Position numbers and translations under genes: made by a program. 61,903 bases of DNA, taken from positions 1-61,903 of the forward strand of contig JAQUWM010000009.1 of the NCBI GenBank assembly GCA_028692885.1. The letters run 5' to 3'. Shown piece after piece: positions 40,750-50,730 of the stretch. The notes below the pieces were generated by a model. That model had not been told where the DNA came from. It made no database searches and saw only the letters and a list, made by a program, of their open reading frames with translations. Within the stretch, counting starts at the first letter, position 1, and each line of letters starts with the position of its first letter. The DNA comes from Acetobacterium sp. (lineage in GTDB: Bacteria; Bacillota; Clostridia; Eubacteriales; Eubacteriaceae).

Positions 40750-43700
40750 TTATACCGTTTTTTTATAAACCGAGTAAACATGATTAATCTGATTAACTTT
40801 TTTGGCTGCAGCTTCAAAATTACCCCGTCTGATATCCAGCTCGATTTTAAAGGCAACGACCTTTAAGTCTTCAATATCCAAAGCAATCGAAAGTTTCTTG
40901 ATCTGATTCGCCAGCTTCTCCAAATTTTCCAGTTTTCCGACCGTCATCTGATCGTTTAATTCGTTGATCAACTCAGCCAGCTGCGCTTCCTTTTCGACAT
41001 CATAAACCTTTCCGACCAGGCAATCTGATGGCTTCTTTTCTTTAATTACAATTTCACCATTGGCGTCGATATGCATTTTAAAATCCCCATATTTTAGGGC
41101 TTTTTCTTTGCGGCTGATGCATTTTTCAATTTCTTCCACCAGCTTCTCCACTTTGATCGGTTTGGAGATGTAGCCGTCCATTCCCTGGGATAAAAACTTT
41201 TCCCGGTCGCCGTGGAGAGCATAGGCCGTAATAGCTAGAACCGGGGTATCTTTGTTTATCATTCGAATGCACTTAGTGGCTTCGATGCCATCCATTCCCG
41301 GCATTTGAATATCCATCAGAATGATGTCGTAGCTGTTTTTTTGAGCCATTTCGACCGCCTCATAGCCGTTACTGGCAAGATCCACCTGATATCCGCATTC
41401 GTTGAGCATTCGGGAAATAACCAATTGATTGACCTTATCGTCTTCGGTTAAGAGAATTTTATATCGATGATTAATTTTAAAATAGTCGCACGGTTTTTCC
41501 CATTGACGATCTTCTGCTGAACCCAGCTCAAAGGCCAGCTGAAAATAAAAACGACTGCCCTGTCCTTCATTACTTTCGACCCAGATTTTTCCACCCATCA
41601 GTTCCACCAATTGTCTGGTTATCGCGAGCCCTAAACCGGTGCCGCCGAATCGCCGGGTAAAGGAACCATCAACCTGGCTGAAGCTTTCAAAAATCTGCTG
41701 CCGGTTTTCTTCAGCAATGCCAATGCCGGTATCTTCAACAACAAAAAGCAGTTCAACCTGTTTATTTGTTACGGCCAGGTTTTTAACCTTAATCCAAATT
41801 TCACCGTTATCAGTAAATTTGATGGCATTACTGATCAAGTTATTGAGAATCTGATGAATCCGATGAAAATCCGCCATAATATATTGGGGGACAGCAGCCG
41901 AAAAAGCATAGTTGAGTTCGATCCCCTTGCCTGCCGCCACTGGCGACTGGGCTTTAATCGTATGTTCCACCAGGGCTTTAATGTTACAGTTTTTCTTTTT
42001 AATCTCGAGCTTCCCCGCTTCCATTTTTGAAAAATCGAGGATATCATTGATCACAGTGAGTAAAGCCCTGACACAGGTTTTGATAATTTTGATGTTCTCC
42101 TGCTGTTCCTGATTGAGATTCGATAGCCGCATTAAATTAACCATCCCAACAATGCCATTTAAGGGGGTTCTGATTTCATGGCTCATATTGGCCAGAAATT
42201 CACTTTTGGCCTGGTTGGCCGTTTCGGCTTCTTCCTTAGCCTGTTTTAGGGCTTCCTCTACTGCTAACCGTTCCGTAATGTCGCGAATAATGTTGATTAC
42301 CATCTTCTTTTCATTCAGATAACAATAACTACAGATCACCTCAACCGGGAATGTTGTTCCATCTTTTCGTTTGGCCCTTGTCTGCAAGGTAATATAATTT
42401 TTATCGCGTAATTCATTGTATTGCTGCCTCATATCTTCTGAAGACTTAATGATTTTAAAAATCGGATCATCAAATTCAAAAAACTCCTCGTAGGAATAGT
42501 GAAACATATCTCCAGCGGTCTGATTGACCTCAATCAGGCGACCATTACTACCATCCGCTTTTGTTTCCTGAACAAAGATGGCATCGGACGAACTATGGAA
42601 AACCTGACGAAACTTTTCTTCGCTGTCAATGAGGGCATTTTCAGAATTTTTCCGTTCCGAGATATCCCGGATAATGCAGATAATCACCCGCTTATCGATC
42701 ATTTTTGTGGCTTTAGCACTGACTTCGACGGGAAACTGAGTCCCGTTTTTACGCTTATGGGTGGTTTCAAAAAAGACGCCATCCTTATCGCCATTTTCCA
42801 TTTCCTCAATCGCAACTGATTTTCCGCCTTCAATCAAATCAAAAACCGAAAGTTTGAGCAGTTCCGCCCGTTTATATCCGTAAAGTTCCACCGCGGCATT
42901 ATTGGCATCAATTATTTTGCCATTGATTTCAACAAAAAGAATGGTATCCCGTACCTTTTCTGCCAGCATTTTATAACGGATCAGCCCTTCTTCCAGGCTT
43001 TTCCGATCAGTAATATCAATCCCAATGCCAACATAGCCACCGTAACTTCCATCCACCTCAAAAGATGGACTGTAGATCCCTTCAATCCATCGGTAATTGC
43101 CACTATCATGACGAATCCGATACTCCATACTGAAGGATTTTTTACTGCGGAAGGCCTGGTTTTTCATTTGCAGATAAAACTTCCGATCCTCAGGATGAAT
43201 CAGATCCAGCCACTTAGCCCCCAGATAATCCTCGCTCTGCTTACCGGTGAACAGCGACCAGCTGTGGTTGAAGTAAACCACGTTCCCTTCCAGATCGGTT
43301 TTCCAGATCAGGGTCGGAAAATTTTCAAACATCCGGTAATAATAATCGCGCGATTGTTCAAGGAATATCTCTCTGTTTTTACGCTCGGTAATATCAATAA
43401 ACGTCACCACTGCATTTCTTTTATTTTCCCGAATCACGGACGTGATACTGACTCTGAACCAGTAATCATTTTCTTCATCATCGACATAGATACTTTTTTT
43501 AAATTCTATTTTAATCGGTTCATCTTCGCATTCCAGAACCTTAGAAAAGGCATTTCTGAGTTCGCAGAACTCACAGGATGGGTCAAAGCCGCAGCCCAAA
43601 TTATTTAAACGGCTACTTTTACACTGAACCGCATCACCAAACTGTTTGCCCATAAAGGCTGCTCTTTTTTGGTTAAAATAGTTCAGCAACGGATCATTGA

Positions 43701-43806
43701 CTTTGGTGACTTTCGCCGTTTCGTCCAACACCACTACCCCAACTGCAAGGGCATTAAACTCCTGAATAAAATTATCTTCCGTATCCACTCGCTTCTCCTT
43801 TGACAT
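40750..43806 (-). CDS. multi-PAS hybrid sensor histidine kinase with receiver and degenerate Hpt domain
   Basis: The 1018-residue cytoplasmic kinase has four PAS domains (about residues 10-130 with a Cys-rich [14 protein letters not shown] segment, 140-265, 275-390 and 395-515). It continues with HisKA ([15 protein letters not shown] near residue 540), HATPase ([24 protein letters not shown]) and a receiver ([21 protein letters not shown]). A C-terminal Hpt-like helical bundle has ANQIKKLS where a phospho-His is expected, so it lacks the acceptor His. No membrane segment is seen, so sensing is intracellular. It lies between cheD and the receiver gene. Confidence 0.88.
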   Translation of the reverse strand: MSKEKRVDTEDNFIQEFNALAVGVVVLDETAKVTKVNDPLLNYFNQKRAAFMGKQFGDAVQCKSSRLNNLGCGFDPSCEFCELRNAFSKVLECEDEPIKIEFKKSIYVDDEENDYWFRVSITSVIRENKRNAVVTFIDITERKNREIFLEQSRDYYYRMFENFPTLIWKTDLEGNVVYFNHSWSLFTGKQSEDYLGAKWLDLIHPEDRKFYLQMKNQAFRSKKSFSMEYRIRHDSGNYRWIEGIYSPSFEVDGSYGGYVGIGIDITDRKSLEEGLIRYKMLAEKVRDTILFVEINGKIIDANNAAVELYGYKRAELLKLSVFDLIEGGKSVAIEEMENGDKDGVFFETTHKRKNGTQFPVEVSAKATKMIDKRVIICIIRDISERKNSENALIDSEEKFRQVFHSSSDAIFVQETKADGSNGRLIEVNQTAGDMFHYSYEEFFEFDDPIFKIIKSSEDMRQQYNELRDKNYITLQTRAKRKDGTTFPVEVICSYCYLNEKKMVINIIRDITERLAVEEALKQAKEEAETANQAKSEFLANMSHEIRTPLNGIVGMVNLMRLSNLNQEQQENIKIIKTCVRALLTVINDILDFSKMEAGKLEIKKKNCNIKALVEHTIKAQSPVAAGKGIELNYAFSAAVPQYIMADFHRIHQILNNLISNAIKFTDNGEIWIKVKNLAVTNKQVELLFVVEDTGIGIAEENRQQIFESFSQVDGSFTRRFGGTGLGLAITRQLVELMGGKIWVESNEGQGSRFYFQLAFELGSAEDRQWEKPCDYFKINHRYKILLTEDDKVNQLVISRMLNECGYQVDLASNGYEAVEMAQKNSYDIILMDIQMPGMDGIEATKCIRMINKDTPVLAITAYALHGDREKFLSQGMDGYISKPIKVEKLVEEIEKCISRKEKALKYGDFKMHIDANGEIVIKEKKPSDCLVGKVYDVEKEAQLAELINELNDQMTVGKLENLEKLANQIKKLSIALDIEDLKVVAFKIELDIRRGNFEAAAKKVNQINHVYSVYKKTV

Positions 43807-43865
43807 TTTGTCGCTCCCTTTTTAAGGGTATCCGGTAATTTAAAATTACCATAAGATAGTTTGCT

Positions 43866-44336
43866 TTAAATAATCATATTCTGATGCCAGATGTTAATAT
43901 CGCCGCTGGCAACCTCCAGTTCAATGGTCCGACTGACTCTGGCACCCGTTTCTGAATACTGAATACCCAAATTCATATCATTAAGAATCTTTTTTGTAAT
44001 TTCCAGGTTGTGTTTGCCAACGTTAAAGGTATCATTCTGACGCATCGATTCGGCGCCTCCAAAAATACGGATCACCAATTCATTTTTCAAGCACCCATAT
44101 TCACTGGAAAACTGCTGAATAAAATAAGGCAATCCCGTCGTAGCATAATAACAATGGCGGTCAATCGCATCCTCCATTCGGGCCGGCCGAGGCAGTGCAA
44201 TATGGATGATCCCCCCGACTTTCCGGATCGATGAATAGGCCGTTATTCCCAGACATGAGCCCAAGGCAAAGGTCTTAATGGTATCGTTACAATTGTTGGA
44301 AATGGCCATTTCGCCGATTCCGATTATTTTTGTCAT
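43866..44336 (-). CDS. cheD: chemoreceptor glutamine deamidase CheD
   Basis: The 156-residue protein has the catalytic Cys in FALGSCLGITAY near residue 27 and His in GGIIHIALP near residue 44. CheD deamidates receptor glutamines and, in Firmicutes, may tune CheA through CheC; no cheC is seen here. The ATG 44336 overlaps the cheB stop as ATGA, so translation is coupled. An in-frame ATG at 44372 lies inside cheB. Confidence 0.93.
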   Translation of the reverse strand: MTKIIGIGEMAISNNCNDTIKTFALGSCLGITAYSSIRKVGGIIHIALPRPARMEDAIDRHCYYATTGLPYFIQQFSSEYGCLKNELVIRIFGGAESMRQNDTFNVGKHNLEITKKILNDMNLGIQYSETGARVSRTIELEVASGDINIWHQNMII

Positions 44337-45394
44337 CGCTTCACCTGTTCCTTTAATGCTGTCAGAATGCAATGATGAATATTCTCCAGTGCCGACTGAA
44401 CCGACACGGCTCCCATATTGTAGGCGACTTTGTTCATTCCATAGACCACCGAAGATGCCTGATCCTGACCAATGGTGTGACCGCCGTTGCGTCGGATCTC
44501 AAGGAGGCCTTTGGCACCATCATTTCCCATTCCGGTCAGCAATACGCCAATCGCCCGATGACCGGCTTCTCGAGCCACCGAATCAAAAAGCATATCCACC
44601 GAGGGACAATGACCATTGATTTTCTCACCAACAAATACCTCTATCCGGTACTGATTACCAATTCGTTTAATCCGCATATGACGATCTCCCGGCGCAATAT
44701 ATACCCTTCCCGATTCCAGATAATCACCGGTTTGGGCTTCTTTACAATGCAAGGCGGTCTGCGTATCCAATCGTTCGGCAAACATTTTTGAAAAAACCGG
44801 CGGAATATGCTGGACAATCAGGATTCCTGGACAATCTGCCCGTAGATTTTTAAGGATCTGATAAATCGCTTCAGTACCACCGGTTGACGCACCAATGGCA
44901 ATGAGCCGGTCAGTTGACTGGCTATTGCCTGATAATTGCTGCGTTTGATCATTTTCACCCCTTGGTGATACTGATTTTTTCGCCTGCAGAGCGATTCCCG
45001 TTCTGGCGCCCAGCCGGATCTTCAGGGTTAACTCAAGGAGAAAATCCGCAACCGTTTTTGCTGATCTGGGATTAGGTTTTTCTGCAAAATCCAAAGCGCC
45101 AGCCTTTCTCGCGGCTGCTTCAATCTGGGCATTATCGCTGATTATCACCACCGGCAGGGGATATTGGGGAAGCAGCCGCTTAATAAATTCGATGCCATTC
45201 ATTTTAGGCATTTCCTGATCACAAACGATCAGATCCAGATCATAGCTGAGAATTTTATCACGGGCTTCAAAGGCATCACCGGCAGTGGCAACAACCTCGA
45301 TCTGCGAATCAGCGGATAGCTTTCGAGCCACCATTTCCCGAAAAGACTTGCTGTCATCGACGACGAGAACGCTGATCTGATTTTTCTTTGGCAT
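44333..45394 (-). CDS. cheB: chemotaxis protein-glutamate methylesterase
   Basis: The 353-residue protein has an N-terminal receiver (VVDDSK, phospho-Asp in LIVCDQEMPKMNG near residue 56) and a C-terminal methylesterase with the triad in IGASTGGTEA near residue 166, VQHIPP near residue 193 and TGMGNDGAKG near residue 288. It removes methyl groups from receptors. The opposing methyltransferase CheR is not in this window. A gap of 165 bases separates it from the MCP gene. Confidence 0.94.
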   Translation of the reverse strand: MPKKNQISVLVVDDSKSFREMVARKLSADSQIEVVATAGDAFEARDKILSYDLDLIVCDQEMPKMNGIEFIKRLLPQYPLPVVIISDNAQIEAAARKAGALDFAEKPNPRSAKTVADFLLELTLKIRLGARTGIALQAKKSVSPRGENDQTQQLSGNSQSTDRLIAIGASTGGTEAIYQILKNLRADCPGILIVQHIPPVFSKMFAERLDTQTALHCKEAQTGDYLESGRVYIAPGDRHMRIKRIGNQYRIEVFVGEKINGHCPSVDMLFDSVAREAGHRAIGVLLTGMGNDGAKGLLEIRRNGGHTIGQDQASSVVYGMNKVAYNMGAVSVQSALENIHHCILTALKEQVKR

Positions 45395-45559
45395 TTTTTC
45401 TCATCCTTTCTGTCCGCTTGAGAAATCATTGTCCCCACTAGTAATGATCTTACGGGAACAACCGGTTAAAATCAATTATCTGACTATCTTAAATGCTTAA
45501 TCTTGGCTGCGCTGTTTTTACCTGAGCAAATCATTGATACCCCTTTTTTCAGCTTTTCT

Positions 45560-47239
45560 TTAATATTTTCCAAATTCATTATCGGTCAAGGCAATACGGG
45601 TCGGTTTTGACACCGGATTATTAATCGGTTCTCTTCGGACACCGCGATTGTCGCTTACTGATTCTTCGGTTGACCGATAGGCAAAGCGGCTCGATTTTTT
45701 TAAAATAAACCGGGCGGCCTGTTCTCTTAATAATTCGGCCTGACTGGATAATTCTTCGCTGGCGGAGGCACTTTCTTCTGAAGTAGCAGAATTCATTTGA
45801 ACAACTTCAGAGACCTGCATGATACCCTGGTTGATCTGGGAAATGCCAATCGCCTGTTCATTGGAAGCTGAAGCAATATTCCCGACTATGCCTGAGACCT
45901 TCGCGACATCATCGACAATTTTATTAAGGGCAGCGGCGGTGGTCGTCGCAATTTTAGTGCCATCGTCGACCTTTTTAATCGATCCTTCAATCATCCGGGT
46001 CGTTTCTTTTGCCGCATCGGCTGATCGGGCGGCCAGATTTCTGACTTCTTCGGCGACAACCGCAAAGCCTTTACCGTGCTGCCTGGCTCGAGCTGCTTCC
46101 ACCGCTGCGTTTAAGGCCAGAATATTGGTTTGGAAGGCAATCTCATCGATGACCTTGATAATTTTAGAAATATTAGCTGAGGATTCATTGATTTCTTCCA
46201 TCGATTCCAACATCCGTTTCATTTCGTTATTTCCCTGAACGGCGTTTGCTCTGGTGAGTTCCGCCAGTTCATTGGCCTCGCTGGCGTTATCAGCATTAAG
46301 ACGAGTCTGGGCAGAGATTTCTTCGATCGAAGCAGTCAGTTGTTCAATTGAACTGGCCTGTTCGGTAGCCCCCTGGGATAGCCCCATGCTGGAATCAGCA
46401 ATCTGTTTGGAACCAGCAGCCACCTGTTCGGCCGCGGAATCAATATTGGTCATAATTTCATTGATATGGTCGGTCATTTTGACAAAGGCCAGCCCCAACT
46501 CGCCGACTTCATCCCGACTATCAATTTTGATCGTCACATCCAGATTGCCGTTGGCAATTTCCTCAGCTGAATCAACCATCCGTCGCAGCGGTTTGCTGAT
46601 CATATTGGCAACCATCAATCCCAGTCCGACTGCCACGGCAATTCCGACAATGATAAAAATGATCATCACGGTACTTTGGGTTGTGAAGTTTGCCGTATTC
46701 TGAGCCAGAACCTCTTCCGCCTGGCTGGTATTGTAGGCGATTAAAGCTTTTAAATCCTCATCAACCGTCTGTCTGGTCTGGCTGACTTTGTCAAGTCCAG
46801 CCTGAGCCTCGTCATATTTTTGCACTTTTACCAGCTCCAGATTGGCATTACGTAATTCTCGGTAAGCGGTCAGACTATTGGTCAGCGTGGTATACATCGC
46901 TTTGTTTTCATCATCCTGGATGGTCGCTTCATACTCTTTTAATAGCGTATTATCACTTTCCACTGCCGCATTAATGGCATCCAGGCGGGTTTGCAGAGTG
47001 CCCGAATTACGTTCATAAACTGCCAGTAGCTGATTAGCTCGGATATCTTCCATCGCTGCTTGAATGCTGGCCAGTTTTTGTGATGGCACCAAGTTGTTAT
47101 AATACATGTTTTCCGACTGGGTGTTGATGGTATTCATGGTATAGATGCCAAATACCCCGACAATTCCAGTTACCGCTGCCAGCAAGATAAAACAGCTGAC
47201 CAGCTTTTGTTTTATTTTAAGGTTTTTAAAAAATTCCAT
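45560..47239 (-). CDS. methyl-accepting chemotaxis protein
   Basis: The 559-residue receptor has a four-helix periplasmic-type sensor (about residues 35-185) between two membrane segments (about 12-32 and 188-211). A HAMP domain follows near 212-265, then a long coiled coil with the signalling tip [20 protein letters not shown] and [14 protein letters not shown] near residue 385. It has no C-terminal CheR-tethering pentapeptide. It lies between cheW and cheB, so it is probably the dedicated receptor of this cluster. Its ligand is unknown. Confidence 0.93.
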   Translation of the reverse strand: MEFFKNLKIKQKLVSCFILLAAVTGIVGVFGIYTMNTINTQSENMYYNNLVPSQKLASIQAAMEDIRANQLLAVYERNSGTLQTRLDAINAAVESDNTLLKEYEATIQDDENKAMYTTLTNSLTAYRELRNANLELVKVQKYDEAQAGLDKVSQTRQTVDEDLKALIAYNTSQAEEVLAQNTANFTTQSTVMIIFIIVGIAVAVGLGLMVANMISKPLRRMVDSAEEIANGNLDVTIKIDSRDEVGELGLAFVKMTDHINEIMTNIDSAAEQVAAGSKQIADSSMGLSQGATEQASSIEQLTASIEEISAQTRLNADNASEANELAELTRANAVQGNNEMKRMLESMEEINESSANISKIIKVIDEIAFQTNILALNAAVEAARARQHGKGFAVVAEEVRNLAARSADAAKETTRMIEGSIKKVDDGTKIATTTAAALNKIVDDVAKVSGIVGNIASASNEQAIGISQINQGIMQVSEVVQMNSATSEESASASEELSSQAELLREQAARFILKKSSRFAYRSTEESVSDNRGVRREPINNPVSKPTRIALTDNEFGKY

Positions 47240-47284
47240 TTTGTGTTTCCTCCATCAAAGTTTTATTTAGTTCTTGTATACAAA

Positions 47285-47791
47285 TCAGACTTCCTGATTG
47301 TGATTTTCCATTTCATCGTCCTCAAGCAGTTTCTGGCAGTCCAGAATGAGCTTAACCGCTGTTCCGACTTTTCCGATTCCTCTGACAAATTGCCGGCTGT
47401 CGGTTTCATCCAGATCCGGATGAGCAACAATTTCTTCCTCTGGAATAGCCACTACCTCGGCCACTCCATCGACGATCAACCCCACCGTGATATCCGAAAT
47501 CTCGACAACGATCACACAGGTTCGTTCATCATATTCCCGATCTGGTTTCCCAAACCGCAGCCGCACATCCACCACCGGAATGATCTGTCCGCGGAGACTC
47601 ATAATCCCTTTGACGTATTCTGGCAGCTCCGGCACTTCGGTTATTTTCTGAATCCCGATTATTTCAGTGACATAAATAATTTCAAGACCATAGGCTTCAT
47701 TGTCCAGATTAAACGTTAAATACTTCCCTTCTTCGGTTTCATCATCTTCGGCCAGCTCCAGTTCATCAAATTCATCAAACTCTTCCGCCAT
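47285..47791 (-). CDS. cheW: CheW-like coupling protein
   Basis: The 168-residue protein has an acidic N-terminal stretch (residues 3-22) before the CheW domain, with EIIYVTEIIGIQKIT near residue 36, GIMSLRGQIIPVVDVR near residue 61 and GLIVDGVAEVV near residue 102. It links receptors to CheA. It follows cheA by 17 bases and precedes the MCP gene. Confidence 0.93.
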   Translation of the reverse strand: MAEEFDEFDELELAEDDETEEGKYLTFNLDNEAYGLEIIYVTEIIGIQKITEVPELPEYVKGIMSLRGQIIPVVDVRLRFGKPDREYDERTCVIVVEISDITVGLIVDGVAEVVAIPEEEIVAHPDLDETDSRQFVRGIGKVGTAVKLILDCQKLLEDDEMENHNQEV

Positions 47792-47808
47792 CGTTTCGCC
47801 TCCTTTAC

Positions 47809-49887
47809 TTAATTTTTAAGCCGTTTCTGAGCAATCAGTCCATTAACATCCAGAATTAGACTGATATTACCATCGCCCAGCAGCGTACATCCAGCCAGAC
47901 CATCGATTTTTTTCATCCGTTGAATATACTTCGGCAGGGTTTTAACCACTACCTGCTGCTCACCCAATAATTCATCGGCAAAAAGGCAAGTCGTTTTCGT
48001 TTCGCCCTCCAGCATTATTAAAATGCCGTCCTCAATCTCGGTTGCTCCGGTTTTAACCTTGTAATGCTCTTTGAGCCGCATAATCGGGTAACATTGACCT
48101 CGGATCATAATCATTTCATTTTGATCGGTATCCCGAAATACCTCCTGAGCCTTAGGAATAAAGGATTCTTTGATGGCCATAATTGGAAGGGTATAACAGG
48201 TTTCACCAACCCGGATATTCATTCCTTCAATGATAGCGAGCGTCAGGGGAATTTTCAGGGTAATCGTCGTTCCCTGACCTTCGACACTTTCAACTAGAAT
48301 ATTGCCACCCACCGCTTCAATATTCTTAGCTACCACATCCATGCCTACCCCCCGGCCAGAAAACTCAGTCACCGCTTCCTTAGTCGAAAAACCGGGCAAA
48401 AAAATTAGGTTAAACACTTCGGTATCAGTCATATTGGCCGCTTCATCACCGACTAGACCGTTTTCCAGGGCTTTTTCGAGAATCCCGTCGCGGCTCAAAC
48501 CCTTGCCATCATCGCGGATGATGATCACCACCTCACCGCCGGCGTTTTTAGCCTCTAGGGTGATCGTGCCGGCCCGGGGTTTGCCCTGGCGGACCCGGGT
48601 CTCAGCCGTTTCGATCCCATGATCGGCCGAGTTTCTGACAATATGCATCAACGGATCACCGATCTGCTCAATAATATTCTTATCCACCTCGGTTTCTTCT
48701 CCCAGGATTTCAAGATTGATTTCTTTTTCCAGCTTTTTGCTGATATCCCGGACAATTCGGTTCATTTTAAAAAAGGTGGGTCCCAAAGGCACCATCCGAA
48801 TCGACATAACCATATCCTGGAGTTCATTGGTGATTTTTTTGAGCTGTCGCGCCGATTTGCTGAAATTATCGAGCACCAGACCCTTAATATCCGGATTTTG
48901 GGTGACCATCGCTTCTGATATGACCATCTCACCGACCAGATTCATCAGCTTATCAAGCTTTTCAACGCTGACCGAAATCATGCTCTGACTCTGGCTTCCA
49001 CTTGATACTGGCGCCTCTTTGTTTGTAACACAAGCTCTCAAGCTTTCTTTTGGTTGGGGGACAATAATTGTATCCTCCGAAAGAAGGCCACAGATCTCTT
49101 CCTGAATTTCCATGGTCTTATCTAGCTCGACAATTTCAATCTGATCGATAAATGCCATGGTGTGAAAAAAGGCTTCCAGTTTATCTTTAGATTTTGGGGT
49201 GTCAATTTGAAGAATAAAACCATCCCGCTTAATCGTCTCGACACAATCCGGATCATTGATGACGTCCTCCGGGATGCTTTTAAACGAATCGGTGATCTCC
49301 TTCAGATTGTGAACCACGGTAAAAGCCCGAATGTTTTCCATCCCACAATCTGCTTCGAATTGTAAAATGACCTGATAGGTTTTCGGTTCGCTAATTTTTG
49401 CTGCTTTATTGGAGCTGATATAATATTTTTCGGCTACCGGCTCATTATTAACAGCCTGGGAATTGGTCAGATTATTATTCTCTTTGAGAATCTTCAGGTG
49501 TTCTTTAATTTTTTCAATCAGAGTTTCTGGGTTACCATCGGCTTCTGCACCATTTTTTATTTTTTGCAGTTCCATTTTCATAAAGTCAATCCCTTCAAAC
49601 ACCAGATCTGAAAGGGTTGAAACATCGATAAGCTCAGGCTTTTCCTCCCGCATAAAATAAAACATATCTTCGGTGGTATGAGCCACCACCGACATGTTGT
49701 TGATGAGCATCATCGCTGCTGAACTTTTGATGGTATGCATGATTCTAAATATTTCATTAATCGTGTCACTGGGATAACTGCCTAAAGCTTCGGTCTTAAT
49801 CACCGACTGTTCCATTTGCTCCAATTGCTGCGATGTTTCAAAAATAAAAACTTCCTGCATTGGATCATTCATATATTGCTCTGCCAA
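47809..49887 (-). CDS. cheA: chemotaxis histidine kinase CheA
   Basis: The 692-residue kinase has the phospho-His domain with His51 in IMHTIKSSAAMM, a region near 165-260 that may be the P2-like domain, the dimerisation helices (VEKLDKLMNLVGEMVISEAM near residue 310), the ATPase domain (HIVRNSADHGIE, IRDDGKGL, GRGVGMDVV) and a C-terminal CheW-like domain. It is the core kinase of this cluster. It begins 17 bases after the TetR gene stop, so both share one transcript. Confidence 0.95.
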   Translation of the reverse strand: MAEQYMNDPMQEVFIFETSQQLEQMEQSVIKTEALGSYPSDTINEIFRIMHTIKSSAAMMLINNMSVVAHTTEDMFYFMREEKPELIDVSTLSDLVFEGIDFMKMELQKIKNGAEADGNPETLIEKIKEHLKILKENNNLTNSQAVNNEPVAEKYYISSNKAAKISEPKTYQVILQFEADCGMENIRAFTVVHNLKEITDSFKSIPEDVINDPDCVETIKRDGFILQIDTPKSKDKLEAFFHTMAFIDQIEIVELDKTMEIQEEICGLLSEDTIIVPQPKESLRACVTNKEAPVSSGSQSQSMISVSVEKLDKLMNLVGEMVISEAMVTQNPDIKGLVLDNFSKSARQLKKITNELQDMVMSIRMVPLGPTFFKMNRIVRDISKKLEKEINLEILGEETEVDKNIIEQIGDPLMHIVRNSADHGIETAETRVRQGKPRAGTITLEAKNAGGEVVIIIRDDGKGLSRDGILEKALENGLVGDEAANMTDTEVFNLIFLPGFSTKEAVTEFSGRGVGMDVVAKNIEAVGGNILVESVEGQGTTITLKIPLTLAIIEGMNIRVGETCYTLPIMAIKESFIPKAQEVFRDTDQNEMIMIRGQCYPIMRLKEHYKVKTGATEIEDGILIMLEGETKTTCLFADELLGEQQVVVKTLPKYIQRMKKIDGLAGCTLLGDGNISLILDVNGLIAQKRLKN

Positions 49888-49904
49888 TCGCGTCCCTCCT
49901 TATC

Positions 49905-50495
49905 TTAATTTTCCATAAAACCGTTTAAAATTAATTCGACCATTTCAGCTGTTTTTTCTTTAATTGAAAAATTATACTTGTTCATTCGCCATTTCAGACA
50001 GATTTCTTTGCTGCCGCCGGTGAGAATATTTTCAAGTACCACCGGATCAAGCTTTGCACGGATAAGTTTCTGATCCATCGCTGCTTGAATGGTTTTAATC
50101 ATAAAATCGGATCGTTTATATATAATTGAACTGACTTTTGGGGACAGTTCGGGATCACACATCAGGCTGTCATAAGCTTGGATCACTACCGTTATTTCCG
50201 GGTAGTTTTGATAATATTCTGCATAAGCGTTATAAAAATAGCGAATCGCTTCCAGCGGCGAAAAGTTCTTTTGACCACAGGTTTCAATAATGGCATCATC
50301 ATACTGCGAAAAATGATCCACCACTGCCAGCATAATTTCGCTTTTAGTCTTAAAATGCCGAAATAAGGTTCCTTCTGAAACACCTTCCTGATTGGCAATC
50401 AATTTTGTGGATAGATTTTGAAGACCCACGGCATTCAAGGTTTGAATCGTTGAAACAATGATGCTTTCACGCCTTTTGATTAATGATTTTTGCAC
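49905..50495 (-). CDS. TetR-family transcriptional regulator
   Basis: The 196-residue repressor has the TetR helix-turn-helix (LSTKLIANQEGVSEGTLFRH near residue 28) and an all-helical ligand domain. It starts at GTG 50495 with AGGAGG seven bases upstream. It heads the transcript of the chemosensory genes and probably represses them and itself through the inverted repeat at 50508-50531. The inducer is unknown. Confidence 0.9.
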   Translation of the reverse strand: MQKSLIKRRESIIVSTIQTLNAVGLQNLSTKLIANQEGVSEGTLFRHFKTKSEIMLAVVDHFSQYDDAIIETCGQKNFSPLEAIRYFYNAYAEYYQNYPEITVVIQAYDSLMCDPELSPKVSSIIYKRSDFMIKTIQAAMDQKLIRAKLDPVVLENILTGGSKEICLKWRMNKYNFSIKEKTAEMVELILNGFMEN

Positions 50496-50507
50496 GGCTC
50501 TCCTCCT

Positions 50508-50531
50508 ATAGGAGTGATCACTTACTCCTAT
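50508..50531 (-). promoter_or_regulatory. candidate TetR operator
   Basis: The arms ATAGGAGT and ACTCCTAT flank eight bases containing GATCACTT, so the central AGTGATCACT is also symmetrical. The site overlaps the ribosome site region of the TetR gene and lies just downstream of the likely promoter. Confidence 0.7.
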
Positions 50532-50689
50532 GTTTGAATTATACTCTTTTCTTCCTGATTGTCAACTTTTTATGTGAAGTTTTAGAAAACTTTTTTTGCC
50601 AACTACTTCGCCCTTTAGTCGTATCCGGCCTTGATCTTTAAATGATTTGTAACGGCCATGGAATTTTTTTTATCTTTTGACAAAAGCCA

Positions 50690-50698
50690 TGTTATAAT
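50690..50698 (+). promoter_or_regulatory. extended -10 promoter of the COG2509 flavoprotein
   Basis: TGTTATAAT is an extended -10 element 32 bases before the ATG. The nearby TTGACA at 50677-50682 is only ten bases away and cannot serve as its -35. Confidence 0.5.
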
Positions 50699-50730
50699 AG
50701 TTTTCATACATTATATAACAGGAGGATCGG

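Noticed and set aside
50677-50698. TTGACA and TATAAT pair as a standard promoter before the COG2509 gene
   Set aside because: The spacing is only ten bases; the -10 is better read as an extended -10 promoter.
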